Shown here one piece after another: positions 50,884 to 60,262 of a stretch of DNA of 64,000 bases. Under the pieces are notes generated by a model. It searched no databases, was not told the origin of the DNA, and worked only from the letters and a program-made list of their open reading frames with translations. Positions within the stretch are counted from its first letter, which is position 1. Every line of letters starts with the position of its first letter. The position numbers were made by a program, and so were the translations under genes. The stretch covers positions 744,001 to 808,000 of the forward strand of contig CP007152.1 of the NCBI GenBank assembly GCA_000831005.1, in the 5' to 3' direction. This stretch comes from Marinobacter salarius (lineage in GTDB: Bacteria; Pseudomonadota; Gammaproteobacteria; Pseudomonadales; Oleiphilaceae).

Positions 50884-52227
50884 TCAGGCCTTTTTCGCGG
50901 GCTTCTTGCGGCGGCGTTTCTTGGGGCCGTCACTGCCCAGTTGTGTCAACATACGTTCCTGGCCGCGCTCGTCCGTTTCCTGGAATTCCGTCCACCACTG
51001 GCCCAGTCCGGGTTCGATTTCGCCCGAGGCTTCCCTTACTAGCAGGAAGTCATAGGCGGCCCGGAAGCGGGGATGGGACATGGTGGCGAATGCGCGCTTA
51101 CCCTGGCGACGTGGCAGGCGCATCTGCAGTTCCCAGATCTCCTTCATCGGGCCGGAGAAGCGCTTGGGGATCGAGGTGGCCTGAACCTGTCGGCCGATCA
51201 CCTTGGCGATGGCCATGTGCAATGCCGGTTGTACCGGCTCCCCATTATCCTGGCGTTTCCGCCATTCCGCCTGCAGGGCTGGCCAGAGCATGGCTGCAAA
51301 CAGGAAGTAGGGCGTTACTGACTTGCCCTGAGCGATGCGGGCATCGGTATTTCGCAGGGCCTTGCGGATCAGTTCATCCGGCTCGCCGTTGTTGATGGCC
51401 TGCACCGTCTCCGGGAACAAAGGCGCCAGCAGGTTGTATTCGCTGAGCAGGTCGTAAGTGGCTTCACCGAAACCTGCGGAGAACAGCTTAAGCACTTCTT
51501 CGAACAGGCGAGCTGGCGGAATGTGCGTGAGCAGTGGTGCCAGTTCCCGGATCGGGGCTTCGGTGTCGGGTTCGATATCGAAGCCCAGCTTGGCGGCGAA
51601 GCGTACGGCGCGGAGCATACGTACCGGGTCTTCCCGGTAGCGGGTTTCCGGGTCACCAATCAGGCGCATCTGACGGTTTTCCAGGTCTTCAATGCCGTTT
51701 GCGAAATCCACCACGGTGAAGTCGCGGATGCAGTAATAGAGGGCATTCACGGTGAAGTCCCTGCGCAAGGCGTCTTCTTCCAGATTGCCGTAGACGTTAT
51801 CCCGCAGCAGCAGGCCATGCTCGCTGGTTCTGCGGTCATCGTCGTCGTCATCTTCCTGCGCTTCTGCCGCATTTCCGCGAAAGGTTGTGACCTCAATGAC
51901 TTCCCGGCCGAACAGGACGTGAACAATGCGGAAGCGCCGGCCAATCAGCCTGGAGTTGCGGAACAGGTCATGCACCTCTTCCGGCGTGGCGTTGGTGGCG
52001 ATATCAAAATCCTTGGGTTTGCCGCCAAGCAGTATGTCTCGAACACCGCCGCCTACCAGATACGCTTCGTAACCGGCATTGTTCAGCCGGCTGAGCACTT
52101 TCTTGGCGGGCTCGCTGATGAATGAGCGGGAGACGTTATGCTGGTCCCGGGGTATATCCTGACGTTGATAGGTTCGGGCTTTTTTCTTCCCGTTTCCTGA
52201 CACGTATGACAATAGTCGTTTAAGCAT
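50884..52227 (-). CDS. pcnB: PcnB, poly(A) polymerase I
   Basis: 447 residues of the class II nucleotidyltransferase family. The nucleotide-binding GGGVRDILLGGKPKDFDIATN contains the catalytic DFD. Then RFRIVHVLFGREVIEV and LRRDFTVNALYY; the tail is basic (KKRRRKKPAKKA), as in PcnB rather than CCA-adding enzymes. Adds poly(A) to RNA 3' ends and speeds decay. It lies downstream of cbrB with crcZ between, as in Pseudomonas. The ribosome site before 52227 is weak. Confidence 0.93.
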   Translation of the reverse strand: MLKRLLSYVSGNGKKKARTYQRQDIPRDQHNVSRSFISEPAKKVLSRLNNAGYEAYLVGGGVRDILLGGKPKDFDIATNATPEEVHDLFRNSRLIGRRFRIVHVLFGREVIEVTTFRGNAAEAQEDDDDDDRRTSEHGLLLRDNVYGNLEEDALRRDFTVNALYYCIRDFTVVDFANGIEDLENRQMRLIGDPETRYREDPVRMLRAVRFAAKLGFDIEPDTEAPIRELAPLLTHIPPARLFEEVLKLFSAGFGEATYDLLSEYNLLAPLFPETVQAINNGEPDELIRKALRNTDARIAQGKSVTPYFLFAAMLWPALQAEWRKRQDNGEPVQPALHMAIAKVIGRQVQATSIPKRFSGPMKEIWELQMRLPRRQGKRAFATMSHPRFRAAYDFLLVREASGEIEPGLGQWWTEFQETDERGQERMLTQLGSDGPKKRRRKKPAKKA

Positions 52228-52363
52228 TGAATTCCGTTATTGCGCTGAGCAAAAGCGAGAGTTTAACGGTTTGGGCGGGATTTGCACACGTTTGGCGACA
52301 TAAGCTGGTGAAAACAACCAAAGGAAGGGCGTAAATGGTCGGTTTGAAAAATGGTTGGGCCAG

Positions 52364-52399
52364 ATAATCAAAAGGCGGATTCGTTTACACGAACCCGCC
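52364..52399 (-). terminator. Rho-independent terminator of crcZ
   Basis: On the minus strand GGCGGGTTCGT (52389-52399) pairs with ACGAATCCGCC (52374-52384), with one G-U pair and loop GTAA, followed by TTTTGATT. Confidence 0.85.
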
Positions 52400-52751
52400 C
52401 TGAAAGCGTTGACGATCTGCATTGTTTTTGTTTTTACCGGGATTTTTCTTCGTTTTTCTACCCCACTGTCAATCCCCAAGCTTAGGGATTCCAGGAGTGC
52501 AAACGGAAAGCTTTGAATACACAGAGCAGTCAGAGACATCGGGCAAGTCATTGGGTAAATGCAGTGCCGCCTGGAAGACGATTCTTCTCTACATCTACAA
52601 CTCGCACGTGCCGTGGGACCACTAAAAAGCAAAGTACCCAAAACACTCAGTTCGCTCACGTTCTGTTTTTGTTTTTGTTACCGAACGTCTTCTACAGCTT
52701 TTTGTTCTTGTTGTTGGCGCTGCGTTGTCACTGTTGTTTTTGTTGTTGTGC
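52368..52751 (-). ncRNA. crcZ: CrcZ-like small RNA, Crc/Hfq antagonist
   Basis: About 384 bases on the minus strand between cbrB and pcnB, the crcZ location of Pseudomonas aeruginosa. It would start GCACAACAACAA, 12 bases after a sigma-54 box, and ends in an intrinsic terminator. Five A-rich tracts fit AAnAAnAA-type Hfq/Crc sites: 52733-52750, 52697-52716, 52662-52680, 52441-52462 and 52419-52437. P. aeruginosa CrcZ is about 400 bases with similar repeats. In that system the RNA titrates Hfq/Crc and relieves catabolite repression. Open frames inside have no ribosome sites or family resemblance. Confidence 0.88.
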
Positions 52752-52762
52752 GCCCTATAGAC

Positions 52763-52778
52763 TGCAGTCCGTGTGCCA
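52763..52778 (-). promoter_or_regulatory. Sigma-54 (-24/-12) promoter of crcZ
   Basis: On the minus strand TGGCACACGGACTGCA has the required TGGCAC-N5 spacing and ends TGCA, with GG and GC correctly placed. Transcription would start near 52751. Confidence 0.88.
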
Positions 52779-52852
52779 GTTTTTTAAAACTGTTTATTAA
52801 CAGTAAGTTAGTGTTATCGGTCTATTTGAGAAGGTGGATCGTAAGACTTAAG

Positions 52853-52943
52853 TGTTACTGAGGTCGCGTTTTTTAGATCTGGGGTGTTACCGTCAGGAAC
52901 ACTGGGTAACAACTGAGCTCAGGTTCACACTTTCCCGGTAACA
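52853..52943 (-). promoter_or_regulatory. Symmetric TGTTAC half-site array, probable CbrB enhancer sites
   Basis: Two TGTTAC (52853-52858, 52885-52890) and two complementary GTAACA (52906-52911, 52938-52943) form nested inverted repeats. Each outer site is 32 bases from its inner partner, about three helical turns. The array lies 75-165 bases upstream of the sigma-54 box, the right place for an NtrC-type activator. Confidence 0.75.
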
Positions 52944-52971
52944 ACGCTTGCTGAGGCGTACCGGAAAAGTA

Positions 52972-54381
52972 TCAGTTCCCCGAACTTTTCTTTCGTGGTA
53001 TGCCCAGGCGTTGCCGCCGCTCCCACAGAGATTTACGGCTGATCCCCAACTTTTGGGCCAGCTCGGTTTCACTCATACGATCCTGGTTTTCCAGCACAAA
53101 GTGTTGGAAGTAATCTTCAAGGGAGAGGTCACTGGTGGCCTCGGCTTCCCGGGAGGGCGCCTGCTCGTTGTTGCCGTCCACCAGGGTTTCGGGGATGTTG
53201 ACGTCGCCGCCTTCGCCGTCCAGATCCAGCAGGGACGGGGTGATCAGGTCGCTGTCACAGAGGATGGTGGCGCGCTCGATGGCGTTTTCCAGCTCCCTGA
53301 CGTTGCCGGGCCAGCGGTGTCGTTCCAGCGCACGCATGGCCTCTGGTGTCAGGTTCAGGCCGGGTTTACTCATCTTTTCGCCCTGGCGTTGCAGGAATCG
53401 CTGGGCCAGGCCAAGAATATCCGACTGCCTTTCCCGCAGCGGCGGTATGCGAACCTGCATGACGTTCAGTCGGTAAAACAAGTCTTCGCGGAACCCACCG
53501 GTTCGTGTCATGGCCTTCAGGTTACGATGGGTGGCTGCAATCATGCGCACGTCCACCTGGCGGCTCTGGGTGGAGCCCACCTTGCGAATCTCGCCTTCCT
53601 GCAACACCCGCAGCAGACGGGCCTGAGCCTCAGCGGGCAATTCGCCGATTTCGTCCAGAAACAGGCTGCCGCCGTCGGCTGCTTCGATCAGGCCGGTCCG
53701 GGCCGATACCGCCCCGGTAAACGACCCCTTTTCATGGCCGAACAGTTCCGACTCGATCAGGCTTTCCGGAATCGCGGCGCAGTTTACGGAAATAAGAGGT
53801 CTGGCGGCCCGGGGGCTCATCAGGTGAAGCGCGCGAGCAGCCAGCTCCTTGCCGGTTCCGGATTCGCCCTGGATCAGCACTGTGGTCTCCGTCGGCGCCA
53901 CTTTGCGTATCAGGGTGAACACCTTCTGCATGGCATCGCAGTGGCCAAACATGATGCTGGCCGGGTCGCTGTCCGGTGCAGCTGCATCTGCCTGATTCGA
54001 TGATGACTGGGTATTAGAGGAAGAAATCTGCGGCTTTCTGGCGAGAATGCCCTCGACCGCTTCCAGCATTTCATCGTGATCGAAGGGTTTGGCAATGTAC
54101 TCCACGGCGCCCATTTTCATGGAGTCCACGGCGGAGCGGAGGCTGGCATAGCTGGTCATGATTAGCACCGGAGTGTCCGGTGCGCGCCGTATCAGTTCCG
54201 TTCCGGCTGCGCCGGGCAGTCGAAGGTCGGAGATGATCAGGTCAAATTCGCCGGGGTCGTGGTTGTCTTCGGCTTCTTCAACAGAGCCAGCATCGGCAAC
54301 CTCGTAACCGGCGTGCTGAAGCAGCTTGCGAACCGCTGAACGGATGATCTCTTCGTCTTCTACAATCAGAATGCGAGGCAT
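52972..54381 (-). CDS. cbrB: CbrB, NtrC-family sigma-54-dependent response regulator
   Basis: 469 residues in three domains. Receiver (1-120) with phospho-acceptor aspartate in [10 protein letters not shown] and lysine in YIAKPFD. AAA+ domain (~140-380) with Walker A GESGTGKE, sigma-54 loop GSFTGA (usually GAFTGA) and Walker [15 protein letters not shown]-terminal Fis-type helix-turn-helix ([20 protein letters not shown]). The gene is seven bases after cbrA and followed by crcZ, its expected main target. In Pseudomonas CbrB responds to carbon/nitrogen balance. Intact. Confidence 0.92.
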   Translation of the reverse strand: MPRILIVEDEEIIRSAVRKLLQHAGYEVADAGSVEEAEDNHDPGEFDLIISDLRLPGAAGTELIRRAPDTPVLIMTSYASLRSAVDSMKMGAVEYIAKPFDHDEMLEAVEGILARKPQISSSNTQSSSNQADAAAPDSDPASIMFGHCDAMQKVFTLIRKVAPTETTVLIQGESGTGKELAARALHLMSPRAARPLISVNCAAIPESLIESELFGHEKGSFTGAVSARTGLIEAADGGSLFLDEIGELPAEAQARLLRVLQEGEIRKVGSTQSRQVDVRMIAATHRNLKAMTRTGGFREDLFYRLNVMQVRIPPLRERQSDILGLAQRFLQRQGEKMSKPGLNLTPEAMRALERHRWPGNVRELENAIERATILCDSDLITPSLLDLDGEGGDVNIPETLVDGNNEQAPSREAEATSDLSLEDYFQHFVLENQDRMSETELAQKLGISRKSLWERRQRLGIPRKKSSGN

Positions 54382-54388
54382 AACGCGT

Positions 54389-57347
54389 TTACGACCCTTC
54401 GTTCTGGCTGATGGTGGTACCGGTGTCCGGCTCGTAGGCCGGCAACCTCATGCGCACACAGGTGCCGCGGCTAGTGTCAGCATCAGCCGGGCTGTCCACT
54501 TGAATGTTGCCGTAATGCTCTTCAATGATGCTGTACACCAGCGACAGGCCCAGGCCCGTTCCTTTATTGGGGGCCTTGGTGGTGTAAAAAGGCTCGAAGA
54601 TATGGTCCAGCTGGTCTTTCGGTATGCCGGAGCCGTCATCGGTGACCTCGATAATAGCGGAGTAGCCATCACGGTTTCCACTGATACGCACTTCTCCACC
54701 GATGGGTGAGGCGTCCCGGGCATTGGCCAGCAGGTTGATAAACACCTGCACCAGCCGTTGTTCATCCCCCAGGATGGTCAGCTCATTCGGACATTCGTTG
54801 CGGTAGTGAATGCCCATGCCCTTGTCACTGAGGGATAGCAGGTTGATGGACTCGTCCACACAACGGTGTATGTCCACCGGTTCGTAGCGGTTGGCGTGGG
54901 CATGGTTTCCGGTGCGGGCAAAGTTCATCAGCGACTGCAGGATGGTGGAGATCCGCCGGGTCTGCTGTTGGATCTGATCCGCGGTGGACAGAATGTCCGG
55001 GTCGTCGGTTTCCAGCTTCAGGTTCTGGGCCAGGGAGGAGATACCGGTGACCGGATTGCCAATTTCGTGGGCGACACCGGCCGCGAGCCGGCCGACGGAG
55101 GCCAGGCGCTCGCTGTGCATCAGTTCGTCTTCCAGCAGGCGGGTTTCCGTCTGATCTTCCACCAGGATAATGCTGCCGCCCTCGGTGTGATCGGGGCCGC
55201 TCAAGGTTGCTTTGTGCAGGTTAAGCCAGTGGGGGCGGCCTTTCAGATCCAGGCGGTGCTTGTACCGGTGCAGGTCCTCACCGCTGTTGAAATCGTCCAG
55301 CAGCAGGTGCCAGTGCTCGGGCAGGGCCATCAGTCGGGCACCCACCACATCGTCGGCTGTAATGCCGGTGAGAGCTTCCATGGCGTTGTTCCACATGAGT
55401 ATTTCGCCGTCTTCGCCAACAGAGCAAGCGGGAATCGGAAGGTTCTGAAGGGTCTGGCGATAGTGGCGGCGCAGGTTGTCCAGTTCCCCGGCGAGCCCGG
55501 TCAGGCGATTCTGGTAATCCCCGAGGGCCCGTTCGACATAGCGTATATCCTGTGCGGTGCCGCCGCTGGCCATGGGTTTATAGCCCAGGTGCCGTTTAAC
55601 CAGATCACGAGCGACAGCGGGGCCCAGCAATCCCGAAAGGTTTACCTCCACTCGGTCGCGTAAGCGCCGAAGTTGGTAGGGCCGGTATTCCACGTTGGGC
55701 AGCTTGAGCTGGGTAAGGGCTTTTTCCACTTCCCGTCTTGCAACCCCCAACCCTAATGGAACCGCAAGCTGGCGGGTGAAGTCCGCAGACGAGGTTGCCA
55801 GTAACTCTCTGCGCTGGGGGCGGGAAAGCGCGCCCAGAGAACATGCCTGGGCAGCCCCGGCTTCTTCGGCGGAGCTCGTACTCAGTACTGAAATGAGGGT
55901 GAATATGGTGACATTCACCGTCAGGCTAACGAAGGTGAAGATGTGCCAGTTGCTGTAGTCCGGTACCAGCGGGGCACCGATGAAATCCAGCAGGTTGGCG
56001 GTATGGGAGAAGGGCAACACCAGGGTAATCACCCAAATGACCAGGCCGGAGACCAGCCCGGCGATCAGGCCACGGCGATTGCCTTCTGGCCAGTAGATCA
56101 CACCAAGGGCGCCGGGGAGTAGCTGGAGCATGCCTGATAGTGAAATGGCGCCGAGGATCGACAGGTCCAGGTTTTTGCCCAGGGTTTCATGGAACAGCAG
56201 CGCAGCGAAGATGATGGCCGCGATAAGCAGGCGCTTGACCCATTTCAGCCAGTGGTAGATGTCACCGTGGTCCTTGGGGGTTCGTAGTGGAAGAACCGCA
56301 TGGTTCAGCACCATGCCCGCCAGAGCCAGGGTGCTGACGATCATCAGGCCGCTGGCGGCGGACAGGCCGGCAATGTACATCATCAATGTTAGGGCCGGAC
56401 TGCCTAGGGCCTGGGCGGTGCCGATGGCGTAGAAGTTCGGTCCCGTGGTGGCAGCCAACGCCTGGCCGCCCCAGAGAATCAGTGGAATCGGCAGGCCGAG
56501 CAGCAGCAGGTAGAGGGGCAATCCCCAACTGGCCTTTGCCAGTGCTTTGGGCGACGGGTTTTCACTGAAGGTCATGTGGTACATGTGGGGCAGTACCAGG
56601 GCACCGGCGAAGGACATCAGCATCAAGCGCGCCAACTGCCGTCATCGATGCTCATGGTCATGGTGCTAACCGGAGTGCTCTGGTCCGCCAGCCAGGTTTC
56701 CAGTCCCGCCATTCCATCGAACACGCCAAACAGGATGACTCCGCCAAGGATCAGCAGTGAGAAGAGTTTCACCAGGGAGTCGAAGGCAATGGCCAGTACC
56801 AGGCCCTGGTGGTTCTCGGAACCCTGGCTGCGACGCGTGCCGAACAGCATGGCAAACAAAACCACGATAATGCTGAAAAGCACACTGATGAGTTGGGGGG
56901 ATGTGTCTGGCGCCAACAGGCTGGCAGACGTGGATACCGCCTGGATCTGCATGCTCAGCAAGGCCAGTATGGCGGTGCCGGAACAGATGGTTACCAGCGT
57001 GCCCGCCCACTGGCTTCGATACCGGTAGGCGAACAGGTCGGCAAGGGAGGTGAGCTGGTAGGCGCGGCCAATCCGCATCACCGGGTTGAGCAGAACCGGT
57101 GCCAGCAGAAAGGCGCCGCTGATGCCCAGGTAGTAGCCAGGAAGCCAAACCCCGATTCAGCAGCCATGCCCACCGCGGCGTACACGGCCCAGATGCCGGC
57201 GTAGACGCCAAGGCTAAGCGTGTAGACCAGAGGGTGCCTGATCCAGCTGCGGGGCAGCGCGCCTTTTTCGGTCACCCACGCAATGCCGAAAAGCAGGACC
57301 AGATACAACAGGCTGGCCAGTAATAGGCTGGGAGCGCTAAAACTCAT
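54389..57347 (-). CDS. cbrA: CbrA, sodium/solute symporter-sensor histidine kinase (two frameshifts)
   Basis: About 986 residues repaired. The first ~500 form an SLC5-type symporter domain with some 13 membrane helices, starting [18 protein letters not shown] linker and PAS-type region follow ([19 protein letters not shown]), then a histidine kinase core: H box [12 protein letters not shown] box [11 protein letters not shown] boxes DDGSGIPKD and [10 protein letters not shown]. Breaks near 57133 ([14 protein letters not shown]) and 56637 ([15 protein letters not shown]), each one base lost. In Pseudomonas CbrA transports histidine and signals to CbrB. The start overlaps the small upstream gene. 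Confidence 0.9.
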
Positions 57348-57513
57348 TGGGATCCCGTCGCCACTCCAGCCAGAAGCCGATGGCAATCAGGCCGGCCCAG
57401 ATTACGTAGGGGCTGTACCAGGCATTCCCTGGCGACGTCCACCAGTCAAGAATGTTGGGAGAGAATATGTAGATGGCCAGAACCAGAAGGAAGACCAGAC
57501 GGTAGATATACAT
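57337..57513 (-). CDS. cbrX: CbrX-like small membrane protein coupled to cbrA
   Basis: 58 residues from ATG 57513. Two hydrophobic segments (RLVFLLVLAIYIFSP and YVIWAGLIAIGFWLEW) and a polar C-terminus ending RRDPNEF. The stop lies 11 bases inside cbrA, so cbrA translation probably depends on ribosomes ending here. A similar small gene (cbrX) precedes cbrA in Pseudomonas putida. A GTG 18 bases upstream is an alternative start. Confidence 0.72.
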   Translation of the reverse strand: MYIYRLVFLLVLAIYIFSPNILDWWTSPGNAWYSPYVIWAGLIAIGFWLEWRRDPNEF

Positions 57514-57563
57514 CAGGCATGATATCCGCACTGTCGCTTGTGAAAAGGTTTATAACACGTCGT

Positions 57564-58434
57564 TCACCGGGCTGTCAGGTGAATCCGCTCCGGCGCCCAG
57601 TTGGCAGCGGCCCGGGCAAGCAGGGTACCGATGTCTGATGCCTCTGCCAACAAACGTTGTTCCTGTCCCAATGCGACGAGGGCCCGTTTCAGGTTGTCTA
57701 TTGCTTTTCGGTCATCCAGGCTGGTGCGTGGTTTTGCTTGCTGAGCTTCTGCCTTCGGCGTTGAGAATAACCGGAATGTGCATCCACTGAGGTGGTGGCG
57801 CGCCCAGTGAACGATAGATCTGCTGTTGCTGTGCGGTCATGTCCAACAGGTCCGAGCCCCTGACGACGTGGCTGATGCCCTGGTCGATGTCGTCGGCAAC
57901 CACCGCCAGTTGGTAGGCGTAGAAGCCTTCCTTGCGGAGGATGACCGGATCGTCCAGTTCAGCGTGTACCTGCTGCACTTGCGGCCCCAGTAATTGATCG
58001 TGCCACTCGCTGTGTTCGTCGTGAAGGGCAAAACGGACAGCGAACGGGCGTTCGCCCGGTTCGGCCTTCCCATCACGGCAATGCTCCGGGTGGCGCCCAT
58101 CGTTTTCCCGCAGTTGCTTTCGTGAGCAGGCACAGCGATAGGCCAGCCTTTGGCTGAGTAAACGATCAATCAATGCGTGGTAATGGGCGTGGCGTTCTGA
58201 CTGAAAGCGCACGGGTTCGTCGGAATGCAGGCCGTGGGCGTTCAGGCTATCCAGTATCCGCTGGGTGGCTTCAGGGGATTCCCGGAGAGGATCAAGGTCT
58301 TCAATCCGCACCAGCCAGGTGCCTTTATGACTGCGCGCCTCAAGGTAACTGGCAACCGCGGTGACCAGGGAGCCAAAATGCAGAGGCCCGGTTGGAGACG
58401 GCGCAAACCGGCCGCGATAGTGGGAATCAGTCAT
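57564..58434 (-). CDS. gluQ: GluQRS, glutamyl-Q tRNA(Asp) synthetase (two frameshifts)
   Basis: Activates glutamate and attaches it to queuosine in the anticodon of tRNA-Asp. 290 residues repaired, lacking the anticodon-binding domain of GluRS. HIGH-like motif APSPTGPLHFGSL; zinc-ligand region CACSRKQL with HPEHC; the KMSKS-equivalent is GQKLSKQNHAP. Two single-base losses fall close together near 57752 and 57723, on either side of that motif; repaired, the tail reads SLDDRKAIDNLKRALVALGQ. Next to dksA, as in many Gammaproteobacteria. Confidence 0.92.
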
Positions 58435-58488
58435 GGCTGGTGAACACCGGCCCCGGGTTCAGGGGCCAGCATATTCAGAGGCGTGGGG

Positions 58489-58929
58489 TCAGATGCCAGT
58501 CTGGCGCTCGCGAATTTCAGCGAGAGTCTTGCAGTCAATGCACAATGTCGCGGTTGGCCGTGCCTCAAGGCGACGGATACCGATCTCAACGCCACACTGG
58601 TCGCAGAAGCCGTAGTCGTCCTTGTCGATGCGGTCGATGGTCTGGTCAATTTTCTTGATCAGCTTGCGCTCGCGGTCGCGGGTGCGCAGTTCCAGGCTGA
58701 ATTCCTCTTCCTGGGTTGCACGGTCACTGGGATCCGCGTAATTTGCCGCATCTTCCTGCATGTGATGCATCGTGCGGTCCACTTCTTCCATCAGCTCCTG
58801 CTTCCATTGCAGCAGCAGATCCTTGAAGTGCTCCAGCATTTCCGCACTCATGTACTCTTCACCCTTCTTCATTTCATAGGGGGTGAAGTTGGTGAAACGT
58901 TCGCGTGGTTGTTCTGCAGTCTTTGCCAT
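58489..58929 (-). CDS. dksA: DksA, RNA polymerase-binding transcription factor
   Basis: 146 residues from ATG 58929, with GAGG nine bases upstream. Coiled-coil with LLLQWKQELMEEVDRTMHHM and tip DPSDRATQEEEFSLEL, including the key acidic residues. Zinc finger CDQCG and CIDCK, all four cysteines present. Works with ppGpp (spoT is in this window) on RNA polymerase. Another in-frame ATG at 58944 is possible. Divergent from sfsA. Confidence 0.95.
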   Translation of the reverse strand: MAKTAEQPRERFTNFTPYEMKKGEEYMSAEMLEHFKDLLLQWKQELMEEVDRTMHHMQEDAANYADPSDRATQEEEFSLELRTRDRERKLIKKIDQTIDRIDKDDYGFCDQCGVEIGIRRLEARPTATLCIDCKTLAEIRERQTGI

Positions 58930-59105
58930 TGAACCCGGCCTCATGTTTGTACTTCGCAAGAACGCTTTATTTCCGGCGGCCAGCGAATACTGGCCGGCCA
59001 TTACCCTGGAAAAAGCATTCGTCCTGAAACGGGAATTTGCGGAAAATAGCAGATTAGTCACAGGGGTGCCAGCCTTGTGATGCCTACTTTTGCACGGAGA
59101 CCAAA

Positions 59106-59834
59106 ATGAAGTTGCCCGTACCATTGATCGAAGGCCGGCTAATACGGCGCTACAAGCGGTTCCTGGCTGATGTCCGGTTGCCGGATGGCAGCGAGGTCAT
59201 TGCCCATTGCCCCAACACGGGCTCCATGCTGGGGTGTCAGCCCGAGGATGCCAGAGTATGGCTGAGTACCAGTGACAATCCCAAACGCAAGTTGAAGTAT
59301 ACCTGGGAGCTGGTTGAAACCGCGCCGGGTGAGGTGGCCTGTATCAACACGGCGCGACCGAATGCGCAGGCCCGTGAAGCCATTGAAAGTGGGGATGTTC
59401 CGGAGCTGGCCGCGTACCAGACCTGCAGGGCAGAGGTGCGTTACGGAACTGAAAAAAGCCGGATTGATCTACATCTGTCAGGTCACGAGCATCATCCGGA
59501 TGCCTGGGTGGAGGTGAAAAATGTGACCCTGTGCGAGGACGGGCAGGGCTTTTTCCCCGATGCCGTAACCACTCGTGGCCAGAAGCACCTGCGGGAGTTG
59601 ATGGCCCAGGCCAGGGCCGGCGAGCGTGCGGTGCTGTTTTTTGTGGTCAACCACACCGGTATCGACAGTGTGCGGCCGGCTGATCATATCGACAGCGCCT
59701 ACGGTGTGCTGCTGCGTGAGGCAAAGGCCGCGGGCGTGGAGGTGCTGGCATACCGGGCGGGGCTTTCCGGCCCGCAAGGGCCGGATGGGGATATCTCGCT
59801 AGGGGAGGCCGTGCCGGTTATCTTGGGCGCCTGA
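59106..59834 (+). CDS. sfsA: SfsA, sugar fermentation stimulation protein homologue
   Basis: 242 residues. Motifs: [70 protein letters not shown]. The DExK-like residues suggest a nuclease-type fold, but its role is uncertain. Next to dksA as in E. coli, though divergent here. Intact. Confidence 0.93.
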   Translation: MKLPVPLIEGRLIRRYKRFLADVRLPDGSEVIAHCPNTGSMLGCQPEDARVWLSTSDNPKRKLKYTWELVETAPGEVACINTARPNAQAREAIESGDVPELAAYQTCRAEVRYGTEKSRIDLHLSGHEHHPDAWVEVKNVTLCEDGQGFFPDAVTTRGQKHLRELMAQARAGERAVLFFVVNHTGIDSVRPADHIDSAYGVLLREAKAAGVEVLAYRAGLSGPQGPDGDISLGEAVPVILGA

Positions 59835-59839
59835 GTCGG

Positions 59840-60195
59840 TTACTTCAGGATGTTGTAGCGCATTCGGGTGCGTGATTGAGCGACAGGATGATTTCGTCCG
59901 AATGCAGCTGTGAAGGAAAGTAGCAGCCCGAAATCTTGGCACCAGCGATGCTCGCACCTTCCAGGTTGGTCTGGCTGAAATCGATACCGCGCAGGTCCGC
60001 GCCACGAAAATAGGCGTGGCTGAGGTCCAGCCCTCTTGCGTCCATCCCGCGAAGGTCCAGTCCCCGGAAATCACCGTGCGCCAGGCTCGGGAGTTCGGTC
60101 AGTCTGCTTTTTGCGGTATTGAAAGCGTCAATGTCTTCGCTACGAAGCTTTTCGTAAAGCGGGTCATTGATGTGGCGAACGGCATCGGTGTCCAT
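59840..60195 (-). CDS. Pentapeptide repeat protein (one frameshift at C-terminus)
   Basis: 118 residues repaired. Residues ~38-90 carry about ten A(D/N)LxX-type repeats (DFRGLDLRGMDARGLDLSHA and on), predicting a right-handed quadrilateral beta helix. Near 59868 a G is missing from CACGGCACC, giving a false tail; repair yields LNHGTRMRYNILK and a stop at 59840. Some such proteins mimic DNA and protect gyrase, but nothing here points to that. Convergent with sfsA, six bases apart. Confidence 0.8.
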
Positions 60196-60262
60196 TGTGG
60201 AGCTCCAGGAATCTATTCACAGTGGCCCGGCCAGGGGCCGGGCACTGTTCAGTGTAGACGTT

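Noticed and set aside
52237..52861. Several open frames of 67-148 codons between pcnB and cbrB
   Set aside because: Low-complexity or basic translations with no ribosome sites; the region is better explained as crcZ with its promoter.
52948..54003. A 351-codon plus-strand open frame over cbrB
   Set aside because: Antisense to intact receiver and AAA+ domains; no family resemblance.
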